From: Triticum aestivum
Lineage: Eukaryota > Streptophyta > Magnoliopsida > Poales > Poaceae
Direction: 5' to 3'
DNA length: 64,000 nucleotides
NCBI RefSeq assembly: GCF_018294505.1
Contig: NC_057804.1
Coordinates: 249,978,156 to 250,042,155 of the forward strand
The translations under genes and the position numbers were made by a program. The notes under the pieces were generated by a model. That model was not told where the DNA came from. It searched no databases and worked only from the letters and a program-made list of their open reading frames with translations. Positions 46,578-59,523 of this stretch are shown here, piece by piece. How positions within the stretch are numbered: the stretch's first letter is position 1; every line of letters starts with the position of its first letter.

Positions 46578-49500
46578 TTACGAGAAAAACTTACAAAGAT
46601 GTTCTATGTTCCAGGAGTTGCTCACCGGAATGCCATCTTCGGTCTCAAGGCGGACAGCGCAGGGCCTTGTGACTCGTTTCACCCGATAAGGGCCTTCCCA
46701 CTTTGGCGTCACTTGTTGGAATTCTTGGCGGACTGAACGCGCCGAAGAACAAGGTCGCCTTCCTCGAAGCTTCTGGCCTTAACTTTGCGGCTATGGTAGC
46801 GGCGCAAAGCTTGCTGGTATCGAGCAGCTCGTACAGCAGCCTGAAGACGATCTTCCTCAAGGAGCAGCGCGTCGTCTTGTCGCAGCTGTTCTTGCTCAAG
46901 CTCATCATAAGCAACCACTCGAGGCGATCCGTATACGAGTTCCGTGGGGAGAACTGCCTCTGCTCCATAGACTAGAGCGAAAGGCGTCTGGCCAGTGGCT
47001 CGATTTGGCGTCGTTCTGATCGACCAAAGAGCCACCGATAGCTCCTCGATCCAGTTTCTTGCGCACTTGCGCAGCCTGTCGAAAGTTCTGGTCTTGAGCC
47101 TGCGCAGCACTTCAGCATTTGCCCTCTCTGCTTGACCGTTGCTTCTCGGATGAGCAACAGAAGCGAAGCAGACCTTGGCGCCAAGGTCTTGGACGTACTG
47201 CATGAAGGTGCGGCTCGTGAATTGCGTGCCGTTGTCGGTGATGATCCTGTTAGGGATCCTGAAACGGCAAACAATTGACCTGAAGAACTTGACTGCTGAC
47301 TGTGTTGTCACCTTCCTCACTGGCTGCACTTCTGGCCACCTTGTGAACTTGTCGATTGCGACGTACAAGTACTCAAAGCCCCCGATAGCTCGGGGGAAAG
47401 GTCAGAGGATATCGAGCCCCCAGACCGAAAATGGCCAGGATAAAGGGATCTCCTGGAGAGCTTGAGCTGGCTGGTGTATCTGTTTGGAGCGGAACTGGCA
47501 TGCTTCACACTTGGTTACTTGTGCAGTTGCATCCTGGAGGGCTGTCGGCCAAAAGAAACCTTGCCGGAAAGCTTTGCCGGCAAGTGCTCTTGCGCCAATG
47601 TGGTGGCCACATATGCCTCCATGTATCTCTGCCAACAGCTTTTGTCCATCTTCCCGGCAAATACACTTCAATTTCACACCGTTGAGTCTTTTTCTGTACA
47701 GTATTCTATCGACAAACTGGTACATACTTGACTGCCGGGCTACTTTTTCCGCTTCTTCTTGCTCTTCCGGAAGTTCTCATGTCTGAAGGAAATGGACAAT
47801 CTGCTGTGCCCATGCTGGAGCTTGTGGCTCGACAACAAGGACTAAAGGCACATCTGCTACTGCGGGAACATCCGCTTCTACGGCAAGGACTTGCGGCCCT
47901 GCCGGAGCTTGATGTTCCCCGGCAAGCTTGCCGGAGCAAAACTTGCCGGGAGCGTCTGCTTCAACGGAACAAACCATAAGGCTTGCCGGAGCAGACTGCT
48001 CCTCAGCATCCTTGGTGTTGATCTTGGGGACTTTCTTGGCGGCGGCTTCGGGGAGCTCTGTCGGAAAGTAGTCACCAGAAACCAACTTCCCCTTCTTGCT
48101 TTGTCGAGTTGATGGTGTTACGGATGGTTGAGTCAACTTGAGCACAAAGATCCCTGGTTCCATAGGTAACTAGTGCGGCGCACTTTGACAGGCCATCAGC
48201 AATGTCATTCTGAGCTCTTGGGATATGCTCCATCTGTAAGTCGTCAAAGTGTTCTTCTAGCTTCCTCACTTCATCAACATATGCTTCCATCAATGGACTC
48301 TGGTAGTTCTTGTTCACTTGGTGGACGACAAGCTGTGAGTCACCCCTGACGATGAGCTTCTTGATCCCAAGGTCTGCTGCGATTCTGAGACCGGCAAGCA
48401 ATCCTTCATACTCTGCAGTATTGTTGGTTGCTTGCTCCTTGGGAAAGTGCATCTGGACTACGTACTTGAGGTGCTCTCCGGTGGGTGCGACAAGCAGCAC
48501 GCCCGCACCGGCGCCTTGCAGCGAGAAGGCACCATCAAAGTACATCAGCCACTCTTTGCTTGCCTCTTTGACGGGGATGCTCGTCTCTGGAATTTCTTCA
48601 TCTGGTGTTGGCGTCCATTCTGCTATGAACTCTGCCAATCCTCTGCTTTGGATAGTTGAAGTGCTCTCAAACTTGAGGACAAAGCTTGACAGTTCCAGCG
48701 CCCACTCGACAATCCTGCCTGTCGCTTCTGGATTTTGCAGTATCCTCTTCAGCGGAAAGCGAGTGATGACTGTGATCTCATGTGCTTGGAAGTAATGGCG
48801 CAGCTTTCTCGAGGCCATGAGGAGGCCGAAAAGCAACTTCTGCACACCAGAGTACCTTGATCTAGCCCCCTGTAGAAGGGAACTGACAAAGTAAACTGGA
48901 CGCTGCACCATTCTCTTCTGCATCTTATCATGCTCCTCCGCGGATCCATCTCTGTCGGGACCAGAGCTTGTCGGCGAAGCCCCTTGCTTGTCGCTGGATG
49001 CATCTGCCGTGGTTGCTAGCTCATCTTCTGCCTCCCTTTCCGCCACTAACGCAGCACTAACCACTTGATTGGTTGCTGCTATATACAGCAGCAACTTCTC
49101 TTGTGGCTTAGGTGCGACAAGTGTTGGAGTGGAGGACAGGTATCTCTTCAAGTCCTGCAGCGCAGCCTCCGCCTCCGGAGTCCATTTTATTGGACCTGCC
49201 TTTTTCAAAATTTTGAAAAATGGCAGGGCGCTCAGCAGATCTAGAGATAAACCTGCTGAGAGTAGCCACGCAACCGGCAAGCCTTCGTACATCCTTGACA
49301 CGCTTTGGTGCTTCGATCTGCTCAATGGCTTTGATCTTGTCGGGATTGGCTTCAATTCCCCGCTGAGACACGAAGAACCCGAGAAGCTTGCCGGAAGGGA
49401 CTCCAAACACGCACTTCTCGGGGTTAAGCTTGAGGTTGATCTTGCGCAGATTTGCAAATGTCTCGTCTAAATCTTGAATCAGGGTCGCCCTGTTCTTGCT

Positions 49501-50916
49501 CTTGACCACTATGTCATCCATGTAGGCTTCCACATTTCTGTGCATCTGCGGCTCAAAAGCGTGGTGGACTACCCTTGCGAATGTTGAACCAGCATTCTTC
49601 AAACCGAAAGGCATCCGTACGAAGCAGTACGTGCCACACGGGGTGATAAATGCGGTTTTCTCTTCATCCTCTTCTGCCATGAAGATCTGATGGTATCCTG
49701 AGTATGCATCAAGAAATGAAAGCAAATCACATCCGGCTGTGGAGTCAACAATTTGGTTAATGTGCGGCAAGGGAAATGGGTCTTTGGGACAAGCTTTATT
49801 AACATCAGTGAAGTCAATACAAAGCCTCCATTTCCCGTTAGCCTTGCGCACGACAACAGGATTGGCCAACCACGTGGGATGGAACACTCCTCTGACAAGG
49901 CCTGCTTCTTCCAACTTCTTGATTTCTTCTGCGATGAATTCTTGGCGCTCCACTGCCTGTTTCCTAACTTTCTGCTTGACGGGCCGCGCATGAGGACAGA
50001 TGGCAAGGTGGTGCTCAATTACTTTCCTGGGAACACCGGGGATATCAGACGGTTGCCACGCAAACACGTCGACATTTGCCCGCAGGAAAGCAACGAGCAC
50101 GCTTTCCTATTTGGGGTCAAGAGTGGCGCTGATGGTGAAGGTACCACCAGTGCCGTCCTCCTTGGCGGACACCTTCTTGGTCTCAGGTGGAGCTGCCATT
50201 GCCTTCTTACACTTGTCGGTGGAGCTCGATGGTGCATCCTCGACGGTAGCGCAGCACTCCGAAGAGGTGCGCTTGCCGGAGTGGGCATCAGAGCTTTTGC
50301 CGGACTTGTTCTTCTTCTTCCCCCCGGGAGCTTCAGTGGCAAGTGTCTTGCATTCTGCTGCGGCTGCTGCTTCCCGGTAGATCTTGTCGGCACAGATAAG
50401 AGCATCCTTCTTGTCGCCAGGGACAGAGATGACACTTATCGGGCCTGGCATTTTCAGTATGTTGTACGCATAGTGAGAGGCTGCCATGAACTTGGCGAGT
50501 GCCGGACGGCCAAGGATTCCATTGTAAGGTAATGGAAAGTCAGCAACATCAAACGTGACCCTCTCAGTCCTGAAGTTCAGCTCGCTGCCAAATGTTACCG
50601 GCAACGTGATCTTTCCCTTCGGCTTGCTCCTTCCCGGGTTGATTCCTTGAAATGTACCGGTCTCTTCGAGCTCGCTGTGAGGGATCTGGAGTTTCTGGAG
50701 CACCGCGGAGGAGATCAGGTTCAAGTCGGCCCTGCCGTCAACTAGCATCTTAGTGACCTTGAGGTTGCGGATTGTTGGTGAAACCAACATCGGCAAGCAC
50801 CCGACCGCAGTTATGCGATCAGGGTGGTCCTCAATATCAAAGATGATAGGCGTGCTAGACCACTTCAGAGGCTTGCGTGACTCGACGGGTGGTTCTGCTG
50901 CATTAACTTCCCACAC
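46578..50916 (-). pseudogene. Pol region of element D: protease, RT, RNase H x2, integrase
   Basis: Protease (50916-50110) has the site LVDGRADLN, with Arg where the catalytic loop normally has a second Gly. A TAG follows at 50107-50109. Reverse transcriptase (50100 to about 49230) has YMDDIVVKS. A frameshift near 49230 leads into the RT-linked RNase H and then a second, archaeal-type RNase H with YFDGA, NNTAEYEG, VRGDSQLV and NDIADGLSK. After a frameshift near 48115 comes integrase, with its HHCC finger (HGGICGHH...CEACQ), WGLDIL, TDNGTQFTS and NGQAERANAE. A TGA at 47402-47404 lies just after the first catalytic Asp. The tail (KWEGPYRV) is in yet another frame and ends near 46578. The set would copy and insert the element if intact. 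Confidence 0.9.
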
Positions 50917-52898
50917 CCACTGCTTGAGCTGACGGTGCGAGGTATGCAGAGAAGCACCACCGTCAATGCACAGGACCTATGTGGCTTTCTGGAACTCCTG
51001 CTCATCAGTCTCCTCATCATCCATGTCTTCATCGTCGTCGTCATCTTCATCCTTGTCGTGGCCGCGAGGAGGTCTGTCTCCTTGCCGCTGCTTGGCCTTG
51101 CCACGGCGTCCTCCTCGGCCGGGATGTTTCTTGCCGGGTCCCCCAGCACCTTCCTGGGCCTTCTCCTTGCGCGCAGCTCGTATTCAGCTTTTTGTTGCTC
51201 AACAAGCTGCTCGACTTTCTTGCAGCTCTGGAGATCATGGCCCTTTGTGCGGTGGATCTTGCAATACTGCTTGTTGGTGCCGTCCTGCTTGTCGGCGACC
51301 GCCACCTTCGCGGCAACCTCCTTGCCGGAGTCACCAGCTTTGGCTTTGTTGGCGCCACCACCGTTGCCGGACTACTCAACAACTAGCACTTCTTTGCCTT
51401 TCCTCTTCCTGTTGTTCCGCCGCTGGTTTTTCCTTGCCGGGGCAGCATCTTCACTGTCAGATCCTCCCGCTCCTACATTCTCTCTGGGGAGTCTCCTCCC
51501 TTCCTTAGCACGTGGACACTTGTCGGCCAGTGCATATAACTCACTAACGTCCCTGATCTTGCACATCGCCATTTCCTCCCGCATCCTGCGGTTTCGTACG
51601 TTCTGATGGAACGCGCTGATCACCGCGGCAGGGTGGACGTCTGGGATGTTGTGCTGCACACTGCTGAATCTCTAAATGTACTTGCGCAGGGGCTCTCCTT
51701 CCTTCTGGGTGAGCAGATGAGGATCACTCTCCTGGCCATGAGGCTTGTGTCCGCCTGTGAAGGCGCCGACAAACTGATGGCACAGATCAGCCTAAGAGGA
51801 TATGGAGTTGTCCGGCAAGTGCATGAGCCAGGATCTGACGTTGGGCTTGAGCACCAGCGGGAAGTAGTTGGCAAGGATCTTGTCATCCCGTCCCCCGGCA
51901 GCCTGCACCGCAGTGGTGTAGATGTTGAGGAACTCCGACGGATGCGTCTTGCCGTCGTACTTCTCCGGTACGTCTGGCTTGAAGTTCTTTGTGCTGGGCC
52001 ACTGGACTTGCCGCAGCTCACGAGTGAACGCAGGGCAACCTATCGCGTACGATAGATCGCATGGTTCCCCTGGCGCATGCATGTCAACAGAGGGCCCAGC
52101 GCGCTTGTCGGATTGACGTCGCGTTTCTCGTCGGCGCTCGATGCGAGTTCGAGCGTCTTCTTGTTGTCGATCATGAAGAACTTGGCACTGATCGCGACGA
52201 GCTCGTGGATCCGACGATGCGGTGGAGCCGCTGTCGAGGTGGATCCGGCGAGTCGGTGATCTTGGCCTTAGGGGTGGTGATTGCATGGTAGTTGCACCTC
52301 CGCCCGTTTCGTCGCCACCGGCTCGCGCCCTGCAACCCTGCCGCGGCGGTGACGCGCTCGGCCGCCGTGGAGTGTCGCCGTTGGCTTAGACGATGAGACT
52401 CTGAATGGTGGCCCTCCATTCGTCGATCTTTTCCGACGTCGGAGGGTAATCTAGGAGCAGTTGAGCTCGTGCCAAAGCTTCTGCTGGAGTGGTGGGTGGC
52501 AGTGGCGGACGGCGCGAGGAGCGGGACATGCTCGGACTTCTAACTATGTTAGAAGGTGCAGTATCCTGTCCAGGCGACCGTGCCCCGCTCGTGCCAGCAC
52601 GCTGGCGTGCATGCTGGTCTTGAGCGCCCCGAGATCCACCTGCTTGGTCTTGGCCTATCATGCGTATGGCACTGCGAGTGTCATGACGCTGTTGGTCTTG
52701 CGCCTCCTGGGAGTGGCGCGGAACATGTACAGTCGCCGAGGTTTGTGCAGCCTTGTCCTTGGACCTGGCAGCATCATAAGCTTCCTCATCGACGTCCATT
52801 CTTCCGCCGGCGTCCATTCCACCACCCGTTTGCTCCAACGGTGGCGGAAGTGACGTGGACGGAGCGGCTACCGCCGAAGTCTTCTTCTTCGGTGGCAT
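50865..52898 (-). pseudogene. Gag of element D
   Basis: It begins MPPKKKTSAVAAPST at 52898. The capsid-like core (KNFKPDVPEKYDGKTHPSEF; LNIYTTAVQAAGGRDDKIL) is followed by a zinc-knuckle-like CKIHRTKGHDLQSC. One frame runs the full length but is interrupted by TAA at 52386-52388 and TAG at 51792-51794, 51672-51674 and 51372-51374. The pol frame begins at about 50916 in a different register. Confidence 0.85.
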
Positions 52899-52962
52899 GC
52901 TGATGAAGGGAATGAAGATCTAGCTTGTGTGAACACCGGATCAGGTTCACACAATCTCGACG

Positions 52963-52981
52963 CCCCCTACCTGGCGCGCCA
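52963..52981 (-). promoter_or_regulatory. Primer-binding site of element D
   Basis: The minus strand reads TGGCGCGCCAGGTAGGGGG, four bases from the 5' LTR. This site is typical of Tat/RIRE2-like elements. Confidence 0.85.
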
Positions 52982-52985
52982 AAGA

Positions 52986-53961
52986 TGTCGGGGAAGCTGA
53001 TCCACGAACACCTATGGGGCCGGCGGACCGGGCCCCTTTCGGTTCGGCGGGGGGCGGAGATCGCACAAAGAGCAGATCGAGGCGAAGCACACGAGCAGTT
53101 TACCCAGCTTCGGAGCACTCCGGAGAGATAACACTCCTACTGTTGCTTGTTTGATTATCTGGTGTTCTTGCTCCAGAGAGAGAGCGTAGTGTTTTTCTGG
53201 GTTCCAAACTAGTCGAACCTCGCGAACCTGGCGAATGTTTCGAACCGAACCCCCTCTACGTTGCGCATGGGCCTCCTTTTATACGCTAAAGGGGTCACCG
53301 ACAGGTGGCAACGCAGAGAAGGGTACAAATGTAAAAAGCAAGGTGGTTGGTACAGTTACTTGTACAGTGCACCCTACCTAACCCTGACGGCAGGGGGCAA
53401 GAGCACTAAATGCCCGTCTGAGTCACCCAAACAGTGCAGAAAAGGACCGTTAGAGGCGCCACCGTTCGCCATGATGGCGATCTTGTCAGCTTCGCATGCC
53501 ATTGCACACCGCTGGCTGCACAGCCTCCCGCCACGCGTGCCTGGAGAGGCCCCCAGAGCGACACGTTGGTGGATGCGCTGGAGCATGGGCACAGAGTGGC
53601 CGCCTGCCGCGGCAAGTGCCTTGCCGCTGCTGTTATCTTGTCGGGTCCGGAAGCTTGTCGCTCACCGGGCCTCGAGTTACCTTGGTTGGCCTTCCGGCAA
53701 GCTCCTCTTGCCGGGGCCTTGTTGCCTTGCTGGAGCGCGTGGCGCGTCGCGGCAAGTTCCCTGGAGTGCCTTGGTTGGCCTTCCCGGCAAGCTCCTCTTG
53801 CTGGGGCCTTGTCTCCTGAGCTTAAATACTTTGTTCTTGAATGGCTCCAAGGGAACCACGGAGGATCTTGGCGTTCGCCCGGCAAGCCTTGCCGCGGGGT
53901 GCTGCAACTGCCCGTGCACAAGTTCGGGGTGCTAGGGTACCCCTATTCTAGTACACCGACA
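52986..53961 (-). repeat. 5' LTR of element D
   Basis: It matches 40321-41297 at about 97% by hand count, with one single-base deletion near 53695. The terminal sequences are TGTCGGGG and CACCGACA on the plus strand. Confidence 0.93.
53276..53283 (-). promoter_or_regulatory. TATA box in the D 5' LTR
   Basis: The minus strand reads GCGTATAAAAGGAGG, conserved with the other LTR. It would drive the genomic RNA of element D. Confidence 0.7.
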
Positions 53962-54711
53962 GAAGCTTTCGGGACAAAGCGCCGCCGTCTCGAGGCGGAA
54001 CCTTGGCGGAACCAATCTAGGGCTCCGGTGGAGTTGTTCTGCCGGGGAAACATCCCTCCGAGAGGGGGAAATCGTCACCATCGTCGTCACCATCGATCCT
54101 CTCATCAAGAGGGGGTCAGTCTCCATCAACATCTTCACTAGCACCATCTCCTCTCAAACCCTGTTTCATCTCTTGTATCCGATCTTTGCCTCAAAACATC
54201 AAATTGGTATCTGTGGGTTGCTAGTAGTGTTGATTACTCCTTGTAGTTGATGCTAGTTGGTTTATTCGGTGGAAGATCGTATGTTCAGATCCTTTATGCA
54301 TATTAATACCCCTCTAATTATGAACATGAATATGATTTGTGAGTAGTTACGTTTGTTCCTGAGGACATGGGAGAAGTCTTGTTATAAGTAGTCATGTGAA
54401 TTTGGTATTCTTCGATATTTTGATGAGATGTATGTTGTCTTTCCTCTAGTGGTTTTATGTGAATGTCGACTACATGACACTTCAACATTATTTGTGCCCA
54501 GAGGATGGCATTGGGAAGTAATAAGTAGATGATGGGTTGCTAGAGTGACAGAAGCTTAAACCCTAGTTTATGCGTTGTTTCGTAAGGGGCTGATTTGGAT
54601 CCATATGTTTCATGCTATGGTTAGGTTTACCTTAATTCTTCTTTCGTAGTTGCGGATGCTTGCGAGAGGGGTCAATCATAAGTGGGATGCTTGTCCAAGG
54701 AAGGGTAGTAC
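53962..54711 (+). repeat. Split LTR of element C, segment 2
   Basis: It opens with GAAGC, the right target duplication of D, and continues CTTTCGGGACAAAG up to GGGTAGTAC, where element E inserts. It contains AGTGTTGATTACTCCTTGTAG and other unique LTR text but no ORF. Confidence 0.85.
54707..54711. repeat. Target-site duplication of element E, left
   Basis: AGTAC is repeated at 62757-62761. The LTR reads continuously (GGGTAGTAC then CCAAGCACC) once E and one copy are removed. Confidence 0.9.
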
Positions 54712-57349
54712 TGTCACGCCCAATATGCGACCCTATCCAAAAGGAACTCGAAGGTCCCACCAAGGATAGACCCGCATATTGAAACGCTTTTGCAAGGTGG
54801 ATATCATTACATCAACATTACATAATAGATGGGGATACATACAAAAGGCATACAATGCCACATGAATACAATATCACAATACATAAGAGCATCATCCGAC
54901 TACGGATGGAACACAAATAGAAACTCAAACGACATCAACCCTGCTAGCCCAGGCTGCCGACCTGGAACCTATCCCCTGATCAAAGAAGAAGCAGAAGAAG
55001 AACTCCAAACAAGCAAACATCACTCTTGCATCATGATCATCTCACAACCTGTACCTGCTACTGTTGTTGTAGTAATCTGTGAGCCACGAGGACTCAACAA
55101 TCCCATTACCATGGGTATCAAGACTAGCAAAGCTTAAAGGGAATGGAAGGGGTAAAGTGGTGAGGCTGCAGCAGCGACTAAGCATATATGGTGGCTAACA
55201 TACGCAAATAAGAGCGAGAAGAGAGCAAGCGGAACGGTCGTGAAGCTAGCAATGATCAAGAAGTGATCCTGAACTCCTACTTGCGTCAAACATAACCCAA
55301 AGACCGTGTTCACTTCCAGGACTCCGCCGAAAAGAGACCATCACGGCTACACACGCGGTTGATGCGTTTTAATTTGTATCTGGTGTCAAGTTATCTAGAA
55401 CCGGACATTAACAAATTCCCATCTTCCTATAACTGCAGGCACGGCTTTTGAAAGATTATACCCTGCAGGGGTGTCCCAACTTAGCCCATGATAAGCTCTT
55501 GCGATCAACGAAGGATATACCTTCTCCCAGGAAGACCCGATCAGACTCGGAATCCCGGTTTACAAGACATCTCGACAATGGTAAAACAAGACCAGCAAGA
55601 CCGCCCGATGCGCCGACAATCCCGATAGGAGCTGCACATATCTCGTTCTCAGGGCAACACCAGATGAACACTACGTACAACTAAAACCATACCTCGAGTT
55701 TCCCCGAGGTGGCGCTGCAAGTGGCTCTGGTTCGGACCAACACTTAGACAAGCACTGGCCCGGGGGGGCTATAATAAAGATGACCCTCGAGAGAGCGACT
55801 CCCAAGGGAAAAGTAGGTGGTGGTGAGGCAAATGGTAAAACCAATGTTGGGCCTTGCTGGAGGAGTTTTATTCAAAGCGAACTGTCAAGGGGGTCCCATA
55901 AATCACCCAACCGCGTAAGGAACGCAAAATCCGGGAACATAACACCGGTATGACGGAAACTGGGGGCGGCAAGAGTGGAACAAAACACCAGGCATAAGGC
56001 CGAGTCTTCCACCCTTTACCAAGTATATAGATGCATTAATAACAATATAAGAGATATTGTGATATCCTAACATAATCCTGGCCACCATGGAGAAATCTTC
56101 AACTTCACCTGCAACTAGCAACGCTATAAGAGGGGCTGAGCAAAGCGGTAACTTAGCCAAGCAATGGTTTGCTAGGAATAGTGTCAAAGGTTAGAGGTTC
56201 ATGGCAATTTGGGAGGCTTGATGAGAAAAAGATTGGTAGCGTAGCAAAGCGATAGAACGAAGCAACTAGCACAACAATGATAGTAGTGAGATCGGGGGTA
56301 GCGGTCATCTTGCCTGAAATCCCGCTAGGAAGAAGAACGAGTCCATGAAGAAGACGAATGGATGAAGCCGAACCAAGCGTAGACGAACGAATCCTCACGA
56401 TCGCAACGAAACAGGAACTATCGAAAAGAAGCACACAACATGGTAAACACACCACACATATACAATACATGATGCACAACCAAGCATGATGCATGAAAAT
56501 GCTACATGAAGCTACTCATGGCAAGAGATGATGCAAACAAGAGCAACACATCAAAGCAGGTTTAAATGAGGCCGGGAACAACATATTACAATTTCGGTAA
56601 GGCCTCATATGCATATTTCGAAATCGGTCCAGATCTGAATAAACCTTATGTTCAAGTTGTTAAACAGCAAGTTAAGATGCACAAGGATGATTTACACGAG
56701 ATTCTAGTCAAGTTACATATAAAGTTCATTTAATTCGGAGCTACGGCCTAGAAGATATGAGCAAAACAAGTTAAACATGGCTTTGATCCAAATGCATCCA
56801 AACATCAAGCAAACACCTCAAAACATGGATGCAACATGATAATATGAAACTACATGCAATTCTAAGCAAGTTTCATATAGAGCACACTCAAAACGGAGCA
56901 ACGGTGCAACACACACACACTATACAAGTCATAACAACAATCTGTCCAAAACATGCTACAGGACCTCAACAAGAAAACAAAAGGCATGGGCATGATGTAC
57001 AGGTAAATCATAACAAAACATGAACACTGAGCTATCTCCAGAAATCACTAGAACATGCTCAAACACACATGGCAAGATTGCAAATAATAACAATTTCAGT
57101 CTTTGCAGAAAATAACATCAGGTTGCAATGTTTAGAGCTATCAAACAACATGTTACAGGAACTTATCATGGCAAACAAAGGCATGGCATGAATCTACTAA
57201 ATGCATAGATCAAATGTCCTTTTAGTGACCATGAGCCGAAAAGGATCAGAAAATATGATGGCACCCATGTAAACATAGCAAGTTATAATACAGATTCATA
57301 CATGGCAGGAACAACGATAAGTAGGCATGTTGGTAAGCTTGTACCACTC

Positions 57350-58030
57350 ACCATGGAGCAATAAATGGCATGGCAAGGCAACCAACAGTAAGAAGACATA
57401 TTTATGAAGCTCAGCCTGGCAAGAGAAAGTTCATAGGGTACATGGATCACTAACCACAAGCATGGAAACAACTGAACTTAATGTTAACAGGCTGACAGCA
57501 ACATTATTTAGCAACTTCGGAAAAAGATAACCACAAGCTACAGCAAGCTATAAATGCAACCAGGGGCATGGGTGGATAGAGCATAACATGTAGAAGAAAA
57601 CACCCTTAGTGAACATCTCCAGATTATGCATAGAATGATTTGTAGCAGCAGGTTTACATAGCATCACGAAATAACAGATTCAGCCTAGCAAAACAGCAAC
57701 AACAAGTACCCTACTTAACAAGCTCGATTCACTCACCCCAAGTCATTGCATGACGAGATAAGCATAGCATCAGCAAGAAGACATGTTTATGAAGCGAACC
57801 AAGGCAAGAACAAGTTCATATCGTGCAAGGATCAACTACAACAACCTTGGCAAAATTGAATAACATGTAAACAATCTGCCAGGAAACATTTCGTAGCAAA
57901 AGTAGAGCACGAAAATGACATGCTAGACTACTCCATAATTGCAAACAGGGGCATGAATGGATAGAGCATAACCATATGTTCAAAACATCCTTACTGAAGT
58001 ATCACAAAATAAGCATGGATCTCTCTGTAG
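57350..58030. repeat. Diverged ~390 bp internal duplication in the E LTR
   Basis: AAGAAGACATATTTATGAAGC (about 57391) recurs as AAGAAGACATGTTTATGAAGC (about 57775). Order-conserved motifs follow: AAGTTCATA, GGATCA, GGGGCATG.ATGGATAGAGCATAAC and a GTAGCA...GGTTTACAT segment. Confidence 0.7.
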
Positions 58031-58733
58031 CATCAAGTTTACATGGCATCAAAATAATAGCAGAACAGGGACTAAAATCAGCAACATCACGATGCCTAGT
58101 TGGCATGCTTGTCTAGTCACCACATTGATCACAAAAATACATGGCATACACCCCTGTAAAGATGGCATGGCATAGATCAAAACACATGTAGACATCAACC
58201 TCATAGAATGCACACATCAATCATGGCAAAAATGACAAATGAGCATGTTCTGTTATCTGACAGCAGACAACATTATGAAGCACTCTTGCGACGATGATTC
58301 AGGCATCAAGATGAAATCAAATGAACATGACGCAATGGAATGAAATTAAGTACTCACCGAGACGAACAATTTGACATATTACACGCACAAAACGGAGCTA
58401 CGGATGTAGAGATACGATGCAATGAACATGGCATGATAATGCAAAATATTTCGGGGACGGGCGTTTTTGGAGTCAACCTTCGTTTCTGCACGGATTACGA
58501 GGTTCGCTGGGGTTCGCCGGAGGAGCTGCCGGAGAGGACGAGGAAGACGACCGGGAGGTCGAGGGAGAGGTCGGGGAAGCCGGGGGAGGGCGGATCCGGC
58601 CGAGTCCTGGCCGAATCTTGCCGGAGAAGAGGCTCGGGGTCGGCGCGCTCGCGACCGGAGCTGCGGCGGCGGCGCGCGAGGTCGCCGGCATGGGGCAGCG
58701 CGCCAGACCACTGGCGAGATGGTGCAGAGGCGG

Positions 58734-59341
58734 NNNNNNNNNNNNNNNNNNNNNNNNNNNNNNNNNNNNNNNNNNNNNNNNNNNNNNNNNNNNNNNNNNN
58801 NNNNNNNNNNNNNNNNNNNNNNNNNNNNNNNNNNNNNNNNNNNNNNNNNNNNNNNNNNNNNNNNNNNNNNNNNNNNNNNNNNNNNNNNNNNNNNNNNNNN
58901 NNNNNNNNNNNNNNNNNNNNNNNNNNNNNNNNNNNNNNNNNNNNNNNNNNNNNNNNNNNNNNNNNNNNNNNNNNNNNNNNNNNNNNNNNNNNNNNNNNNN
59001 NNNNNNNNNNNNNNNNNNNNNNNNNNNNNNNNNNNNNNNNNNNNNNNNNNNNNNNNNNNNNNNNNNNNNNNNNNNNNNNNNNNNNNNNNNNNNNNNNNNN
59101 NNNNNNNNNNNNNNNNNNNNNNNNNNNNNNNNNNNNNNNNNNNNNNNNNNNNNNNNNNNNNNNNNNNNNNNNNNNNNNNNNNNNNNNNNNNNNNNNNNNN
59201 NNNNNNNNNNNNNNNNNNNNNNNNNNNNNNNNNNNNNNNNNNNNNNNNNNNNNNNNNNNNNNNNNNNNNNNNNNNNNNNNNNNNNNNNNNNNNNNNNNNN
59301 NNNNNNNNNNNNNNNNNNNNNNNNNNNNNNNNNNNNNNNNN
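58734..59341. other. Assembly gap (N)
   Basis: There are 608 unknown bases within a very GC-rich part of the E LTR. Confidence 1.
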
Positions 59342-59511
59342 GGCGGTGGCGGCGCGCGCGGGCCGCGGGCAGCGGACAGCGGCGGCGGCCACTTGGCGGG
59401 ATCGGATTGGACGGGGGAGCAGGGTGGACACGTCCTGTCGTCGGGCGGACATGTCCGGCGGCGCGGAAGGAATGGATCTAGGGTTTCGTCCGTGAAAATG
59501 GAAGGGGAGGG

Positions 59512-59523
59512 TCTATATATAGG
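59512..59523 (-). promoter_or_regulatory. TATA box of the E 3' LTR
   Basis: The minus strand reads CTACCTATATATAGACCC, with pyrimidine-rich DNA downstream. Confidence 0.65.

Larger units (their letters stand above)
40321..53961 (-). mobile_element. Complete Tat-type gypsy retrotransposon D, minus strand
   Basis: It has two LTRs (40321-41297 and 52986-53961) and a target duplication GAAGC. On the minus strand it carries a primer-binding site, gag, protease, reverse transcriptase, RNase H with a second RNase H, and integrase. On the plus strand, between integrase and the 3' LTR, lies a spliced antisense ORF. A second RNase H and an antisense ORF are marks of the Tat lineage (RIRE2/Grande-like). 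A hand comparison of the LTRs finds about 28 substitutions and one indel over about 976 bp, mostly transitions. All coding frames are broken. Confidence 0.92.

Noticed and set aside
46385..52903. Plus-strand ORFs opposite D gag and pol, such as 49753-50532 and 50935-51606.
   Set aside because: They are antisense shadows of real gag-pol coding sequence.
53261..54141. ORFs in the D 5' LTR matching those at 40572-41271.
   Set aside because: The similarity is simply LTR identity; both are noncoding.
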